Below, one piece after another: positions 7,131-15,005 of a stretch of 29,803 nt of DNA. Position 1 is the stretch's first letter, and the number at the start of each line of letters is the position of its first letter. Below the pieces are notes generated by a model. That model saw nothing but the letters and a program-made list of their open reading frames with translations. It did not search any database and was not told the DNA's origin. The stretch lies in assembly GCA_937873245.1 (NCBI GenBank), contig CALMVY010000004.1:1-29803 (forward strand), read 5' to 3'. The position numbers and the translations under genes are program-made. The DNA comes from an uncultured Arthrobacter sp. Lineage in GTDB: Bacteria; Actinomycetota; Actinomycetes; Actinomycetales; Micrococcaceae.

Positions 7131-7781
7131 ATGACTGATGCCGCTGCCTTCCCCGCCCCCGTTGTCCTCTGGTCCAAGCCCGCGCAGGAGCGTGCCGGAA
7201 AGCCGCTCCTGGTCCTGCTGCACGGCTACGGGGCCAACGAGGAGGACCTCCTGAGCCTGGCGGACCTGCTGCCGCAGGAATTCGTGGTGGCCTCGGTGCG
7301 CGCCCCGATGGTGTCCGGTGCCGGCTTCACCTGGTTCCCGCTGACCGCCTCGATCGAGTACTCCCTGGACGCGGTCAAGGATGCCGCCTCGTACGTGGAG
7401 GACTGGCTGGACTCGGTCCGGCCGGACCACCCGTCCGTGACGCTGCTGGGCTTTTCGATGGGGATGGCACTGGCCACCACTTTGCTGCGGCGGCGGCCCG
7501 CGGACTACGCCGCCGTCGTCGGGCTGTCCGGTTTTGCGGTCGACGCCGACGGTGACCCCGCCTTCCGCGACACCGAACTGGACGGCACAGTGCCGATGTT
7601 CTGGGGCCGCGACCAGCAGGATCCGGTGATCACGCCGGACAAGATCGAGTTCACCATGGGCTGGGTGCGCAAGCACGTGAAGCTCACCAAGGTCCTGTAC
7701 ACCGGAATGTGGCACGGCATCAACCAGCAGGAAATCGGGCACGTCTCCGAATTCCTCACCCACGGGGTGCTGAACAAGTAG
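7131..7781 (+). CDS. Phospholipase/carboxylesterase, alpha/beta hydrolase (Abhydrolase_2)
   Basis: A 216-aa serine esterase of the carboxylesterase/lysophospholipase type. The LLHGYGANEEDL oxyanion motif is at 29-40, the nucleophile elbow is GFSMG (S109), an acid residue lies in the GRDQQDPVI loop (D161 or D164), and the catalytic histidine H195 is in MWHGINQQEI, the usual family ending. The size is standard. The start is ATG 7131 because the protein fold begins right after it, although GGAG is only 2 nt upstream; translation further upstream (to 7017) gives no family sequence. It is divergent from the SGNH hydrolase, and their shared 70-bp promoter region holds a palindrome. Substrates are probably short acyl esters; this is not determinable here. 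Confidence 0.88.
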   Translation: MTDAAAFPAPVVLWSKPAQERAGKPLLVLLHGYGANEEDLLSLADLLPQEFVVASVRAPMVSGAGFTWFPLTASIEYSLDAVKDAASYVEDWLDSVRPDHPSVTLLGFSMGMALATTLLRRRPADYAAVVGLSGFAVDADGDPAFRDTELDGTVPMFWGRDQQDPVITPDKIEFTMGWVRKHVKLTKVLYTGMWHGINQQEIGHVSEFLTHGVLNK

Positions 7782-7805
7782 CCGCACGACGCACGGACAC
7801 CTCAC

Positions 7806-7833
7806 GACGACGGGCGGCTGTCCGCCCGTCGTC
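7806..7833. terminator. Hairpin between convergent carboxylesterase and S4 genes
   Basis: GACGACGGGCGG (7806-7817) pairs perfectly with 7822-7833 around a CTGT loop. It sits between stops at 7781 (+) and 7869 (-). There is no T tract, so it is a likely bidirectional but not classical terminator. Confidence 0.65.
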
Positions 7834-7868
7834 CGCCGCCCCGCCCCCGGTGCCCCTGCCCCCGGAGG

Positions 7869-8105
7869 CTAGGCTCCGGCGGGGGTGCTGATCCGCACAG
7901 TCCGCCCGTTCACGGTGACGGTGTCGCCGTGGTGGAGCTGGCGGCCGCGGCGTTCGTCGATCTCACCGTTGACCTTGACGAGCCCGGCCTTGATCAGCTC
8001 TGCCGCCTCCACCCCGTCCTCCACCAGGCTGGCGAGCTTCAACAGCTGACCGAGCCGGATCATGTCGTCGCGGATGGGGATTTCTTCAATTTCCGGGTTG
8101 CTCAT
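7869..8105 (-). CDS. Small S4-domain RNA-binding protein (YbcJ-like)
   Basis: A 78-aa protein made of a single S4 domain: LGQLLKLASLVEDGVEAAE leads into AGLVKVNGEIDERRGRQL and a final strand pair HHGDTVTVNGRTVRI. The KVNGE...R-RGR pattern and length fit the YbcJ/YaaA-like stand-alone S4 family, which binds structured RNA, probably rRNA or tRNA. The start ATG 8105 has no clear ribosome site. The divergent permease starts 34 bp away, so the promoters overlap and the message may be leaderless. Much longer open frames through this position are antisense to the permease and were discarded. Confidence 0.85.
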   Translation of the reverse strand: MSNPEIEEIPIRDDMIRLGQLLKLASLVEDGVEAAELIKAGLVKVNGEIDERRGRQLHHGDTVTVNGRTVRISTPAGA

Positions 8106-8138
8106 ACAAGCAATGATGCCTGACGTAAGGTGACAGCA

Positions 8139-9107
8139 ATGACCCACACTCCCCGGCTTCCGTTCCTCGCGGGGCTGCCCCTCGCGGTGGCGGCGGGGCT
8201 GCTGATGCCTGTCCAAGGCAGGATCAACGGCGCCCTCGGGACGGCGCTCGCGGACGGGATCGCCGCCGCGGTGGTGAGGTTCACCACCGGGCTGGTCTTG
8301 ATGATCGTGATCTCGCTCGCGCTGCCACGCGGCCGGGCCGGGCTGCGGGGCATCCTGCCGGCCGTCCGGGAACGCAAGTTCCCGCCCTACTACCTCCTGG
8401 CAGGCTGCATCGGCGGGTTCTTCGTCTTTGCGCAGTCCTTCACCGTGGGCCTGCTGGGGGTCGCCCTGTTTACGGTTGCCACCGTGACCGGGCAGACCCT
8501 GAGCGGGCTGCTCGTGGACCGGATGGGGATCGGCCCGGCCGGCAAGAGATCCATCACCGGGATCCGGGTGGTCGGCAGCATCCTGACCGTCGCCGCCGTC
8601 GCCTGGGCCGTCTCGCCGCGTTTCTCCGGCGCCGGCCAAGGGCCGGGGGAGCTGCTGGTGCCGGTGCTCCTCCCCGTGCTGGCCGGGTTCCTCATGAGCT
8701 TCCAGCAGGCCATGAACGGAACCGCCGCGGTGCACTACGGCACGCCCATTGCGGCGACCCTGATGAATTTCACCGCCGGGTCGGTCATGCTGTGGGCCGC
8801 CTGGCTGGTCAAGACCGCCGTCACGGGACCGGGCAACGCGCTGCCGGGGGAATGGTGGTACTACCTTGGCGGACCCATGGGCTGCATCTTTATCGGGGTC
8901 GGTGCCCTGCTGGTCCGCAGCCTCGGTGTGCTGGTGACGGGACTCGGCATGATCGCGGGCCAGCTGCTGGGCTCCCTGGGCCTGGACCTGGCTTTCCCGG
9001 CGCCGGGCACCGTGGTGGCGTTGCCCACCGTGCTCGGAACCCTGCTGACCCTCGCCGCGATCGTGCTCGCGAGCCTGCCGTGGCCCAGGGGTGCCCTGAA
9101 GCGGTGA
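8139..9107 (+). CDS. DMT-superfamily permease, YdcZ/DUF606 type
   Basis: A 322-aa polytopic membrane protein of two tandem YdcZ-like halves (about 8-150 and 170-318), each with about five hydrophobic helices. The first half opens with GLLMPVQGRINGALG and the second repeats the pattern as GFLMSFQQAMNGTAAVHYGTP, the mark of internally duplicated DUF606 transporters. The family belongs to the drug/metabolite transporter superfamily; the substrate is unknown. The start is ATG 8139 because AAGGTG lies 6 nt upstream. It is divergent from the S4 protein and its cues for regulation are confined to 33 bp. Confidence 0.85.
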   Translation: MTHTPRLPFLAGLPLAVAAGLLMPVQGRINGALGTALADGIAAAVVRFTTGLVLMIVISLALPRGRAGLRGILPAVRERKFPPYYLLAGCIGGFFVFAQSFTVGLLGVALFTVATVTGQTLSGLLVDRMGIGPAGKRSITGIRVVGSILTVAAVAWAVSPRFSGAGQGPGELLVPVLLPVLAGFLMSFQQAMNGTAAVHYGTPIAATLMNFTAGSVMLWAAWLVKTAVTGPGNALPGEWWYYLGGPMGCIFIGVGALLVRSLGVLVTGLGMIAGQLLGSLGLDLAFPAPGTVVALPTVLGTLLTLAAIVLASLPWPRGALKR

Positions 9108-9178
9108 CGCTGAGGCGGCGCCCGGTGCCGACAGGCCGGTAGGCTAGGAGGCGCAGCTTCCTGCACAGCCATCATTCA

Positions 9179-9207
9179 GCCCGCCGCTGCGGGCACGTGT
9201 TTGTTGT
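9179..9207 (+). terminator. Probable terminator after the YdcZ-type permease
   Basis: GCCCGC-CGCT-GCGGGC (9179-9194) is a 6-bp GC stem followed by a T-rich tract ending in TTTGTTGTG. It ends about 10 bp before the glyS -35 element, so it would insulate glyS from the permease. Confidence 0.45.
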
Positions 9208-9215
9208 GTGCGCAG

Positions 9216-9244
9216 CTGACAGGCAAGTTTTACGTTCTTGTAGT
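9216..9244 (+). promoter_or_regulatory. glyS promoter
   Basis: CTGACA (9216-9221) and TGTAGT (9239-9244) are separated by 17 bp and match the sigma-70-type consensus at 5 of 6 and 4 of 6 bases. A start near 9251 would give a leader of about 75 nt containing CCGGC-aacca-GCCGG and a GGGTCCC-type stem. Confidence 0.6.
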
Positions 9245-9324
9245 GCCCCGTCCGGCAACCAGCCGGGGTCCCGGGGCTGAGACCGCGGACCGCACCCAGC
9301 GGCCCTGTAGAAAGTGGAGTTCCC

Positions 9325-10710
9325 ATGGCAGCAAAATCCGTCCTCGACCAGATCATTTCCCTCGCCAAGCGCCGGGGTTTCGTATTCCAGGCCGGTGAGA
9401 TCTATGGAGGCTCGCGTTCTGCCTGGGACTACGGGCCCCTGGGGGCCGAGCTCAAGGAAAACATCAAGCGCCAGTGGTGGCAGTCAGTGGTCCGCGGCCG
9501 CGAAGACGTCGTCGGCCTGGACTCCTCCGTCATCCTTCCCCGCCAGGTCTGGGAGGCGTCCGGCCACGTCGAGGTATTTTCCGACCCGCTGGTGGAATGC
9601 CTCTCCTGCCACAAGCGCTACCGCGCCGACCACCTCGAGGAAGAATACGAGGAAAAGAAGGGCCGTCCGGCCGAGAACGGCCTCAAGGACATCGCCTGCG
9701 CCAACTGCGGCACCCGCGGCGAATGGACCGAGCCCCAGGAATTCTCCGGCCTGCTCAAGACCTACCTCGGCCCGGTGGCCAGCGAGGAGGGCCTGCACTA
9801 CCTGCGCCCCGAAACGGCCCAGGGCATCTTCGTCAACTTCAGCAACGTCCTCACCACTTCCCGCAAGAAGCCCCCGTTCGGCATCGGCCAGATCGGCAAG
9901 TCCTTCCGCAACGAGATCACCCCGGGCAACTTCATTTTCCGCACCCGCGAGTTCGAGCAGATGGAGATGGAATTCTTTGTCGAGCCCGGCACCGACGAGC
10001 AGTGGCACCAGTACTGGATGAAGGAACGCATGTCCTGGTACACCGGCCTCGGCATCCGGGAAGACAACCTGCGCTTCTTCGAGCACCCGCTGGAAAAGCT
10101 CAGCCACTACTCCAAGGGCACCACGGACATCGAATACCGCTTCGGGTTCCACGGCTCCGAGTGGGGCGAGCTCGAGGGCATCGCCAACCGCACGGACTTC
10201 GACCTGTCCACGCACGCCAAGGCCTCCGGCCAGGACCTGAGCTACTTCAACCAGGCCACCAACGAGCGCTACACCCCCTACGTGATTGAACCCGCCGCCG
10301 GCCTCACCCGTTCCTTCATGGCCTTCATGATCGACGCGTACACCGAGGACGAGGCACCCAATGCCAAGGGCGGCGTCGACATCCGCACCGTGCTCAAGCT
10401 CGATCCGCGCCTGGCGCCGGTCAAGGCGACCGTGCTGCCGCTGAGCCGCAATGAGGACCTGTCCCCGAAGGCCAAGGACCTCGCCGCGCAGCTGCGCAAG
10501 AGCTGGAACATCGAATTCGACGACGCCGGCGCGATCGGCCGCCGCTACCGCCGCCAGGACGAGATCGGCACCCCGTTCTGCATCACCGTGGACTTCGAGA
10601 CCCTGGACGACCAGGCCGTCACCATCCGCGAACGCGACACCATGAGCCAGGAACGCGTCTCCCTGGACAAGGTGGAGGGCTACCTGGCCGCACGGCTGAT
10701 CGGTGCCTGA
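9325..10710 (+). CDS. glyS: Glycine--tRNA ligase (single-chain alpha2 type)
   Basis: A 461-aa class II aminoacyl-tRNA synthetase that charges tRNA-Gly. Motif 1 lies around ETYGG-like EIYGGSRSAWDYGPLG (26-41). A CLSC/CANC four-cysteine insert (near 93-131) probably binds zinc. Motif 2 is FRNEITPGNFIFRTREFEQ, and motif 3 is GLTRSFMAFM near the end of the catalytic core, followed by the anticodon-binding domain (VLPLSRNEDLSPKAKDLA onward). Length and architecture fit the homodimeric bacterial enzyme of actinobacteria. Start ATG 9325 follows GAAAGTGGAG with a 6-nt gap. Its own promoter is visible at 9216-9244, and a GNAT gene follows 1 nt after the stop, so co-transcription is expected. Confidence 0.97.
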   Translation: MAAKSVLDQIISLAKRRGFVFQAGEIYGGSRSAWDYGPLGAELKENIKRQWWQSVVRGREDVVGLDSSVILPRQVWEASGHVEVFSDPLVECLSCHKRYRADHLEEEYEEKKGRPAENGLKDIACANCGTRGEWTEPQEFSGLLKTYLGPVASEEGLHYLRPETAQGIFVNFSNVLTTSRKKPPFGIGQIGKSFRNEITPGNFIFRTREFEQMEMEFFVEPGTDEQWHQYWMKERMSWYTGLGIREDNLRFFEHPLEKLSHYSKGTTDIEYRFGFHGSEWGELEGIANRTDFDLSTHAKASGQDLSYFNQATNERYTPYVIEPAAGLTRSFMAFMIDAYTEDEAPNAKGGVDIRTVLKLDPRLAPVKATVLPLSRNEDLSPKAKDLAAQLRKSWNIEFDDAGAIGRRYRRQDEIGTPFCITVDFETLDDQAVTIRERDTMSQERVSLDKVEGYLAARLIGA

Positions 10711-10711
10711 C

Positions 10712-11719
10712 ATGGCGATCGAATACCGCGAATGGCGCGACGGCGACGACCTCGCCCTGCTCGAAATCTGGGGCGGTCCCGAAACCGAACAGGCCCGGCA
10801 GTTCCGCGGCACCCTGGCACCGTCTGGCAACGCGCCGTGGCGGCGCTGCATCGTCGCTGTGGACGTCGTCGACGGCGTGGCCATCCCGGTCGCGGCCGGC
10901 GTGGTCCACGAGGCCTCGCTGCACCCGGAACGGCTCTGGGCCTACATCGAGGTTGACCGGCACCACCGCCGCACCGGCGTCGGCTCCACCCTGCTGACCA
11001 TGCTGCGGCACGAAGCCGCCAAGTCGCCGTCGGGCGTCTCCCGGCTCCGGACCAAGGTGGAGCCGGGCACGCCCGGCGCGGCCTTCGCCGAGGCGGCAGG
11101 ACTGGCCCCGATCCAGCGGTCCCGGCTGGTCGTCGTGGAGCCGGGCGCGCTCAAGCTGCCCGTCTTCGGTGACGGTTCCGAGGCCGCCGCCTCCGAGCAG
11201 GTCGAGGACCTGGCCACCGGCTCGGTGGAGCTCAGCGACGTCGTGGGCCGGTACTACACTGCCGTGCACGGCTGGGACAGCCCGGGCGAGCTCAGCATCG
11301 CCACGGTCCAGCGGCTGTTCCTGGACGAGCTCAGCGGAGCCCACGGCGCGATCGTGCTCCGGGCGCCGAAGGCCAGCGCCTTCGGCCAGGGGGTGGCGGC
11401 CAGCAGGAAGGGCCGGCTCGAGGCGTTCGCGATCAGCTACGCCGAGCTCGCTCCCTCAGGGGACAATGCGGCAGGTCAGGGCGCGGCCGCGTCCGGCCAG
11501 CCCACCGACGTCTTCCTCGGCCACGAGCCGAAACTCTCCGCGGAGGAGGCGCGGGCCGCAGTCCGGGATCTGCTGGCCCTGATCGCGTTCCAGCACCCCG
11601 TGGTGCTGGAACTGGACGACTCGATGGAGGCGCTGCGCGCCGTCGTCGAACCCTTGCTGGAGGCCGGCAAGGCCCGCGTCCAGGGCGCCGACACCCTGGT
11701 GGTCTCGGACCCGGCCTAA
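10712..11719 (+). CDS. GNAT-family N-acetyltransferase
   Basis: A 335-aa protein whose first half is a GNAT domain: strand IEVDRHHRRTGVGSTLL (79-96) contains the acetyl-CoA pyrophosphate loop R86-x-x-G89-x-G91. The second half (about 175-330) has GNAT-like alternation with DVFLGHEPKLSAEEARAAVRDLLALIAFQHPVVLELD but no clear second loop, so it may be a degenerate repeat. Such two-domain GNATs are common in actinobacteria and modify small molecules or proteins; the substrate is unknown. ATG 10712 lies 1 nt after the glyS stop, indicating coupled translation. A GTG at 10703 inside glyS is an alternative start. A long hairpin follows. Confidence 0.82.
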   Translation: MAIEYREWRDGDDLALLEIWGGPETEQARQFRGTLAPSGNAPWRRCIVAVDVVDGVAIPVAAGVVHEASLHPERLWAYIEVDRHHRRTGVGSTLLTMLRHEAAKSPSGVSRLRTKVEPGTPGAAFAEAAGLAPIQRSRLVVVEPGALKLPVFGDGSEAAASEQVEDLATGSVELSDVVGRYYTAVHGWDSPGELSIATVQRLFLDELSGAHGAIVLRAPKASAFGQGVAASRKGRLEAFAISYAELAPSGDNAAGQGAAASGQPTDVFLGHEPKLSAEEARAAVRDLLALIAFQHPVVLELDDSMEALRAVVEPLLEAGKARVQGADTLVVSDPA

Positions 11720-11721
11720 GC

Positions 11722-11796
11722 CTTATCCCAGCTGACCCGCAGCTGTGGCCGTTATGAAGCGTGAAAACGGCCACAGCTGCGGGTCAGTTGGTTAAG
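11722..11796. terminator. Long inverted repeat between convergent GNAT and SCFA-transporter genes
   Basis: CTGACCCGCAGCTGTGGCCGTT (11732-11753) is an exact reverse complement of 11766-11787. G.U, A-T and C-G pairs extend it outward, then CTTA/TAAG (11722-11725/11793-11796) after a small internal loop. The loop is 12 nt. It lies between stops 11719 (+) and 11806 (-). Like 5392-5458 it carries a GCGGGTCA-type core. Confidence 0.75.
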
Positions 11797-11805
11797 TCAG
11801 GCCAG

Positions 11806-13254
11806 CTACTTGGCCGGAGGCATCACCGGCGGAACGAACTCGAATGTCATCCCCAGCAGCCAGACGAGCAGCAGCACCACCGGCAGGTGGAACACGAACT
11901 GCAGGAACGTGAAGCCCACCAGGTCGCGGGCCCGCAGCCTCAGCACCGCCAGCAGGGGCAGCATAAAGAACGGGTTGATCAGGTTCGGCAGGGCCTCGGC
12001 GATGTTGTAGATCTGCACGGTCCAGCCGAGGTTCATCTGCACATCGGTGGCGGACTGCATCACATACGGCGCCTCCACCAGCCACTTGCCGCCGCCGGAG
12101 GGGACCAGCAGGCCCAGCAGGGCCGTGTACAGCGCAATGACGACGGCGAACCCGCCGCCGCTGCCGATCTCCGTGAAGAACTCGGCCAGGTGCGCGGAGA
12201 CGGTCATACCGCCGTGGCCGGTGGCCTTGGTCAGGATCGCGGCCATGGCGGCGTAGAGGGGGAACTGGACCAGGATGCCGGCGGTGGCCGGCACAGCCTT
12301 GGTGACGGCCTGCAGGAAGTTCCGCGGGGTGCCGTGCAGCACCAGGCCGAGGATCAGGAAGACCAGCAGGTAGCCGTTGAGGCTGCTCACCACGGTCAGG
12401 AAGGGCTTGGTCAGGAACTGCGAGACCAGCCAGCCGAGCGTCAGGAGGCCGGCCAGGATCGGCAGGATCATGCTGTATTCGAGCCATTCGCCCGGGCGGG
12501 AGCGCGGCTCCGGTTCGCTGGGTTCGTCGTCAAGGTCGACGTCCAGATCCTCCGCGGTGCGGATGGCGCCGCCCTGGGGGGCAGAGAAGTGCGCGATCAC
12601 CGTGGTCAGCGCCATCAGGATGGCCAGGGTAAGCAGCGACTGCCACGTGAAGATGGTGGTGCCGAAGTCCAGGATGCCGGTGATCTTCAGCAGGGCCGGC
12701 GGCAGCGAGGCCGCGGTGGCCTGCAGCTGCGCCGCGGAGGAGGACAGGCCGAGCGCCCAGACGGCGCCAAGGCCCATGAAGGCTGCGGCGCCAAGGGCGC
12801 GGTAGTCCACAGTCAGGTCCTTGCGGCGGGCGATGGCCCGGGCCAGCAGTCCGCCGAAGATGAGGCTGAGGCCCCAGTTGAGGAAGGATACCGACATCGA
12901 CATCAGCGCCACGAAGCTCACAGCGGTGCGGGCGGTGGCGGGAACCAGGGCCAGCCGGTTGATCAGCTTCGCCACGGGCGGGGAAGTGGCCACCACATAG
13001 CCGGTCAGCACCACCATGGCCATCTGCAGCGTGAAGGCGGTCAGGTCCCAGAATCCGTTGCCGAAGGAATCGGCGATCGACTGGGGCGAGGCGCCGATGG
13101 CCAGGGCGGCCAGGGCAATGATGATGACGCCGGCCAGGGCGAAGATGTAGGCGTCCGGGAACCACTTTTCGGTCCACGCCGCCATCCGTTGGGCTATTCG
13201 GGCGAGACCGCGTTCTTCGCCGATTCCGCTTTTCGTCAGGACTGTGTTTGCCAC
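11806..13254 (-). CDS. Short-chain fatty acid transporter, AtoE family
   Basis: A polytopic membrane protein of about 482 aa. The opening RMAAWTEKWFPDAYIFALAG, the run of about 11-12 hydrophobic helices, the VSFLNWGLSLIFGGLLAR and LGLLVPSGGGKWLVEAPYVMQSA motifs, and the length match the SCFA_trans (AtoE) family, which imports short-chain fatty acids such as acetoacetate or butyrate. A central acidic loop (DLDVDLDDEPSEPEPRSR) is cytoplasmic. I chose GTG 13254 because GGAGAGG lies 9 nt upstream. ATG 13272 (6 residues longer) has no ribosome site, but a -10-like CAAAAT at 13281-13286 would place the transcript start next to it, so a leaderless ATG is possible. It follows plsC by about 55-75 nt and may be expressed separately. 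Confidence 0.88.
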   Translation of the reverse strand: MANTVLTKSGIGEERGLARIAQRMAAWTEKWFPDAYIFALAGVIIIALAALAIGASPQSIADSFGNGFWDLTAFTLQMAMVVLTGYVVATSPPVAKLINRLALVPATARTAVSFVALMSMSVSFLNWGLSLIFGGLLARAIARRKDLTVDYRALGAAAFMGLGAVWALGLSSSAAQLQATAASLPPALLKITGILDFGTTIFTWQSLLTLAILMALTTVIAHFSAPQGGAIRTAEDLDVDLDDEPSEPEPRSRPGEWLEYSMILPILAGLLTLGWLVSQFLTKPFLTVVSSLNGYLLVFLILGLVLHGTPRNFLQAVTKAVPATAGILVQFPLYAAMAAILTKATGHGGMTVSAHLAEFFTEIGSGGGFAVVIALYTALLGLLVPSGGGKWLVEAPYVMQSATDVQMNLGWTVQIYNIAEALPNLINPFFMLPLLAVLRLRARDLVGFTFLQFVFHLPVVLLLVWLLGMTFEFVPPVMPPAK

Positions 13255-13327
13255 AGAGGAGTACCTCTCCATTGAGTGCGATTTTGTACCCGATGGAGTT
13301 TAGTCAAGACGATCGCGGTAACCGGGT

Positions 13328-14161
13328 TTATCGGCGCCGGCCGCCTGCGCGCCGCGGGCCTTCGGTCTGGTCGAGCCGCTGCCGTTCCTCGTCGGTGGGC
13401 GCACCGCCGCCCAGTTCCGCCGGCATCCACCAGGCGCCCGGGGCCGCTTTCAGCGGGAAGTCCGCGATGCAGGTGTCGATCCCGGCCTGGAGGGTTGCGC
13501 GCAGCTCTTCGGTGGCCGCCGCGGCGTCCCGGGACGGGTCGACCATCACCGGTTCGCCTACATGGATCCGCACCGGGGCACGCCAGGCGCGGGCCGGGGA
13601 GAACCCGTGGCGGCGGGTCATCAGCCGGTGGGCTCCCCAGACGGAGACCGGGATGACCGGCACCCCGGCCTCGGCCGCCATCCGCACGGCGCCGGTCTTG
13701 CATTCGCGCACCCGGAAACTGCGGCTGACCCCGGCTTCCGGCAGGATCGCTATGTACTCGCCCGTGCGGAGCTTCTCGACGGCGGCGTCGTAGGCGTGCG
13801 CTCCGCTCTCATAGCCGACGACGACGTGCCCGGCTGCGCTGATCGCGGGTCCGGCAAACCAGTGGTCGGCCGCCCCCTGGGTGACCAGGAAGCGCATCTG
13901 GGCCCCGGCGTGCCGCCACAGCAGCAGTTCGGCGAACGCGAAGTCGAGGTAGCCGAAGTGCGTGATCGCGACGACGGCGCCGCGGCCCGGAATCACGGGA
14001 CGGGAAGAGCCGTGGGATGAACCGCGGGAAGAGCCGTGCGGGGCAGGGAGGTGCTCCTGTCCGGTCACGATGACCCGGATCCGGAACAGCCCGCGCAGCG
14101 CCAGCCCGGTGCGGACAATGACGCGGTAGAAGCGGTCGCTGGGCCGGGGGCGCCAGGGCAT
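13328..14161 (-). CDS. PlsC-type 1-acylglycerol-3-phosphate acyltransferase
   Basis: A 277-aa LPLAT/PlsC acyltransferase. The catalytic H-x4-D motif is HFGYLD (H68, D73), with a substrate motif around VSRSFRVRECKTGAVRMA and block III LPEAGVSRS (140-148), the counterpart of FPEGTRS. Such enzymes move an acyl chain to lysophosphatidate or a related lysolipid at the inner face of the membrane. A low-complexity insert, GSSRGSSHGSSR (43-54), comes from a 12-bp tandem repeat at 14002-14037. ATG 14161 is 1 nt past the DUF1295 stop, so translation is coupled. Several paralogues normally exist, so the exact acceptor is uncertain. Confidence 0.87.
   Translation of the reverse strand: MPWRPRPSDRFYRVIVRTGLALRGLFRIRVIVTGQEHLPAPHGSSRGSSHGSSRPVIPGRGAVVAITHFGYLDFAFAELLLWRHAGAQMRFLVTQGAADHWFAGPAISAAGHVVVGYESGAHAYDAAVEKLRTGEYIAILPEAGVSRSFRVRECKTGAVRMAAEAGVPVIPVSVWGAHRLMTRRHGFSPARAWRAPVRIHVGEPVMVDPSRDAAAATEELRATLQAGIDTCIADFPLKAAPGAWWMPAELGGGAPTDEERQRLDQTEGPRRAGGRRR
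14002..14037. repeat. 12-bp coding tandem repeat x3 in plsC
   Basis: GGGAAGAGCCGT (14002-14013), GGGATGAACCGC (14014-14025) and GGGAAGAGCCGT (14026-14037). It encodes Gly/Ser-Ser-Arg/His units before the catalytic core of the acyltransferase. Confidence 0.75.
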
Positions 14162-14162
14162 G

Positions 14163-15005
14163 TCAGCGCCCGCCCGGCTGGTGCCTGCCCGGCTGGTGTC
14201 CGCCGCGGGGCCGGCGCGGCGGCAGCGGGAGAAAACCCGAGGTGGCTTCGACGTATTCCTTGTAGCCGGGTCGGGCGGACATGGCCTTTTCGGTGAGCGG
14301 CTTGCCGGACTTGCCGGCGAGCAGCCAGATCATCAGCACGGGGGAGAGGACGGTCAGCACCCCCGGCCAGGAATCGGCGGCGACGAGGAAGATCCCGGTC
14401 CAGACGGCGGCGTCGCCGAAATAGTTCGGGTGCCGGGTGTAACGCCAGAGCCCGGTGTCGAGCACCGTGCCGCGCCTCGAGGGATCGGACTTGAACTGCG
14501 CCAGCTGCCAGTCGCCGACCGTCTCGAAGACAAAGCCGACCGCCCAGAAGACGACGCCCAGCCAGGCCAGCCAGCCGAGGCTCCCGGTGCTGAACATCCC
14601 CACCTGGACGGTGAGCGAGACGAAAAACAGGATCACGCCCTGCGGCAGGTACACCTTGCGCAGCGCGTAGACGTTGCGGGACCCGGGGGCGGAGGAGAGC
14701 ATGTCCACGTAGCGTGGATCCTCGTGGCCGCCGCGGGCCCGGAGGCCGATGTGGAGGGCGAGGCGGATGCCCCAGACCGCCACGAGCGCCAGCAGCAGCA
14801 GGCGGCGGCCGCCGTCGCCGTGTCCGGCCGAGAGGAACCAGGAGATCGCGGCCACGACGACGAAGCCGAGGCCCCAGACGGTGTCGATGACCGAGTGGCG
14901 GCTCTGGCGGACGGCAACAGCGAAGGTCACGGCCAGCAGCACCACCAGGCCCGCCGCCACCCACGGAAGGCTGGCCAGGAAGGCATTCAGCGGAAAGTCC
15001 GGCAT
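14163..15005 (-). CDS. DUF1295 / steroid 5-alpha-reductase-like membrane protein
   Basis: A 280-aa integral membrane protein of about 6-7 helices. D41-x2-W44 lies in the first conserved block (SVIDTVWGLGFV), and the C-terminal block GLWRYTRHPNYFGD (about 185-198) is the signature shared by DUF1295, the steroid 5-alpha-reductase C-terminal domain and isoprenylcysteine methyltransferases; it binds NADPH or SAM in characterised relatives. Reduction of a lipid double bond or methylation are both possible. ATG 15005 overlaps the upstream hydrolase TGA as TGATG; GTG 15008 is an alternative. The C-terminus has a 15-bp DNA duplication (14171-14200) encoding HQPGR-like repeats, just before the stop that abuts plsC. 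Confidence 0.85.
   Translation of the reverse strand: MPDFPLNAFLASLPWVAAGLVVLLAVTFAVAVRQSRHSVIDTVWGLGFVVVAAISWFLSAGHGDGGRRLLLLALVAVWGIRLALHIGLRARGGHEDPRYVDMLSSAPGSRNVYALRKVYLPQGVILFFVSLTVQVGMFSTGSLGWLAWLGVVFWAVGFVFETVGDWQLAQFKSDPSRRGTVLDTGLWRYTRHPNYFGDAAVWTGIFLVAADSWPGVLTVLSPVLMIWLLAGKSGKPLTEKAMSARPGYKEYVEATSGFLPLPPRRPRGGHQPGRHQPGGR

Noticed and set aside
9272..9300. CTGAGA and GGGGCTGAGACC in the glyS leader, resembling a TPP riboswitch core
   Set aside because: The second half of the THI element (CCTGATC...TAATGCC) is absent and the gene is unrelated to thiamine.
9245..9324. T-box or SAM riboswitch upstream of glyS (CCGGCAACC resembles part of SAM aptamers)
   Set aside because: No T-box GGTGG sequence and no remaining SAM aptamer helices can be drawn.
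11761..13275. 504-aa plus-strand frame over the AtoE-type gene
   Set aside because: It is a Gln/His/Gly-rich shadow; the opposite strand encodes a clear membrane transporter.
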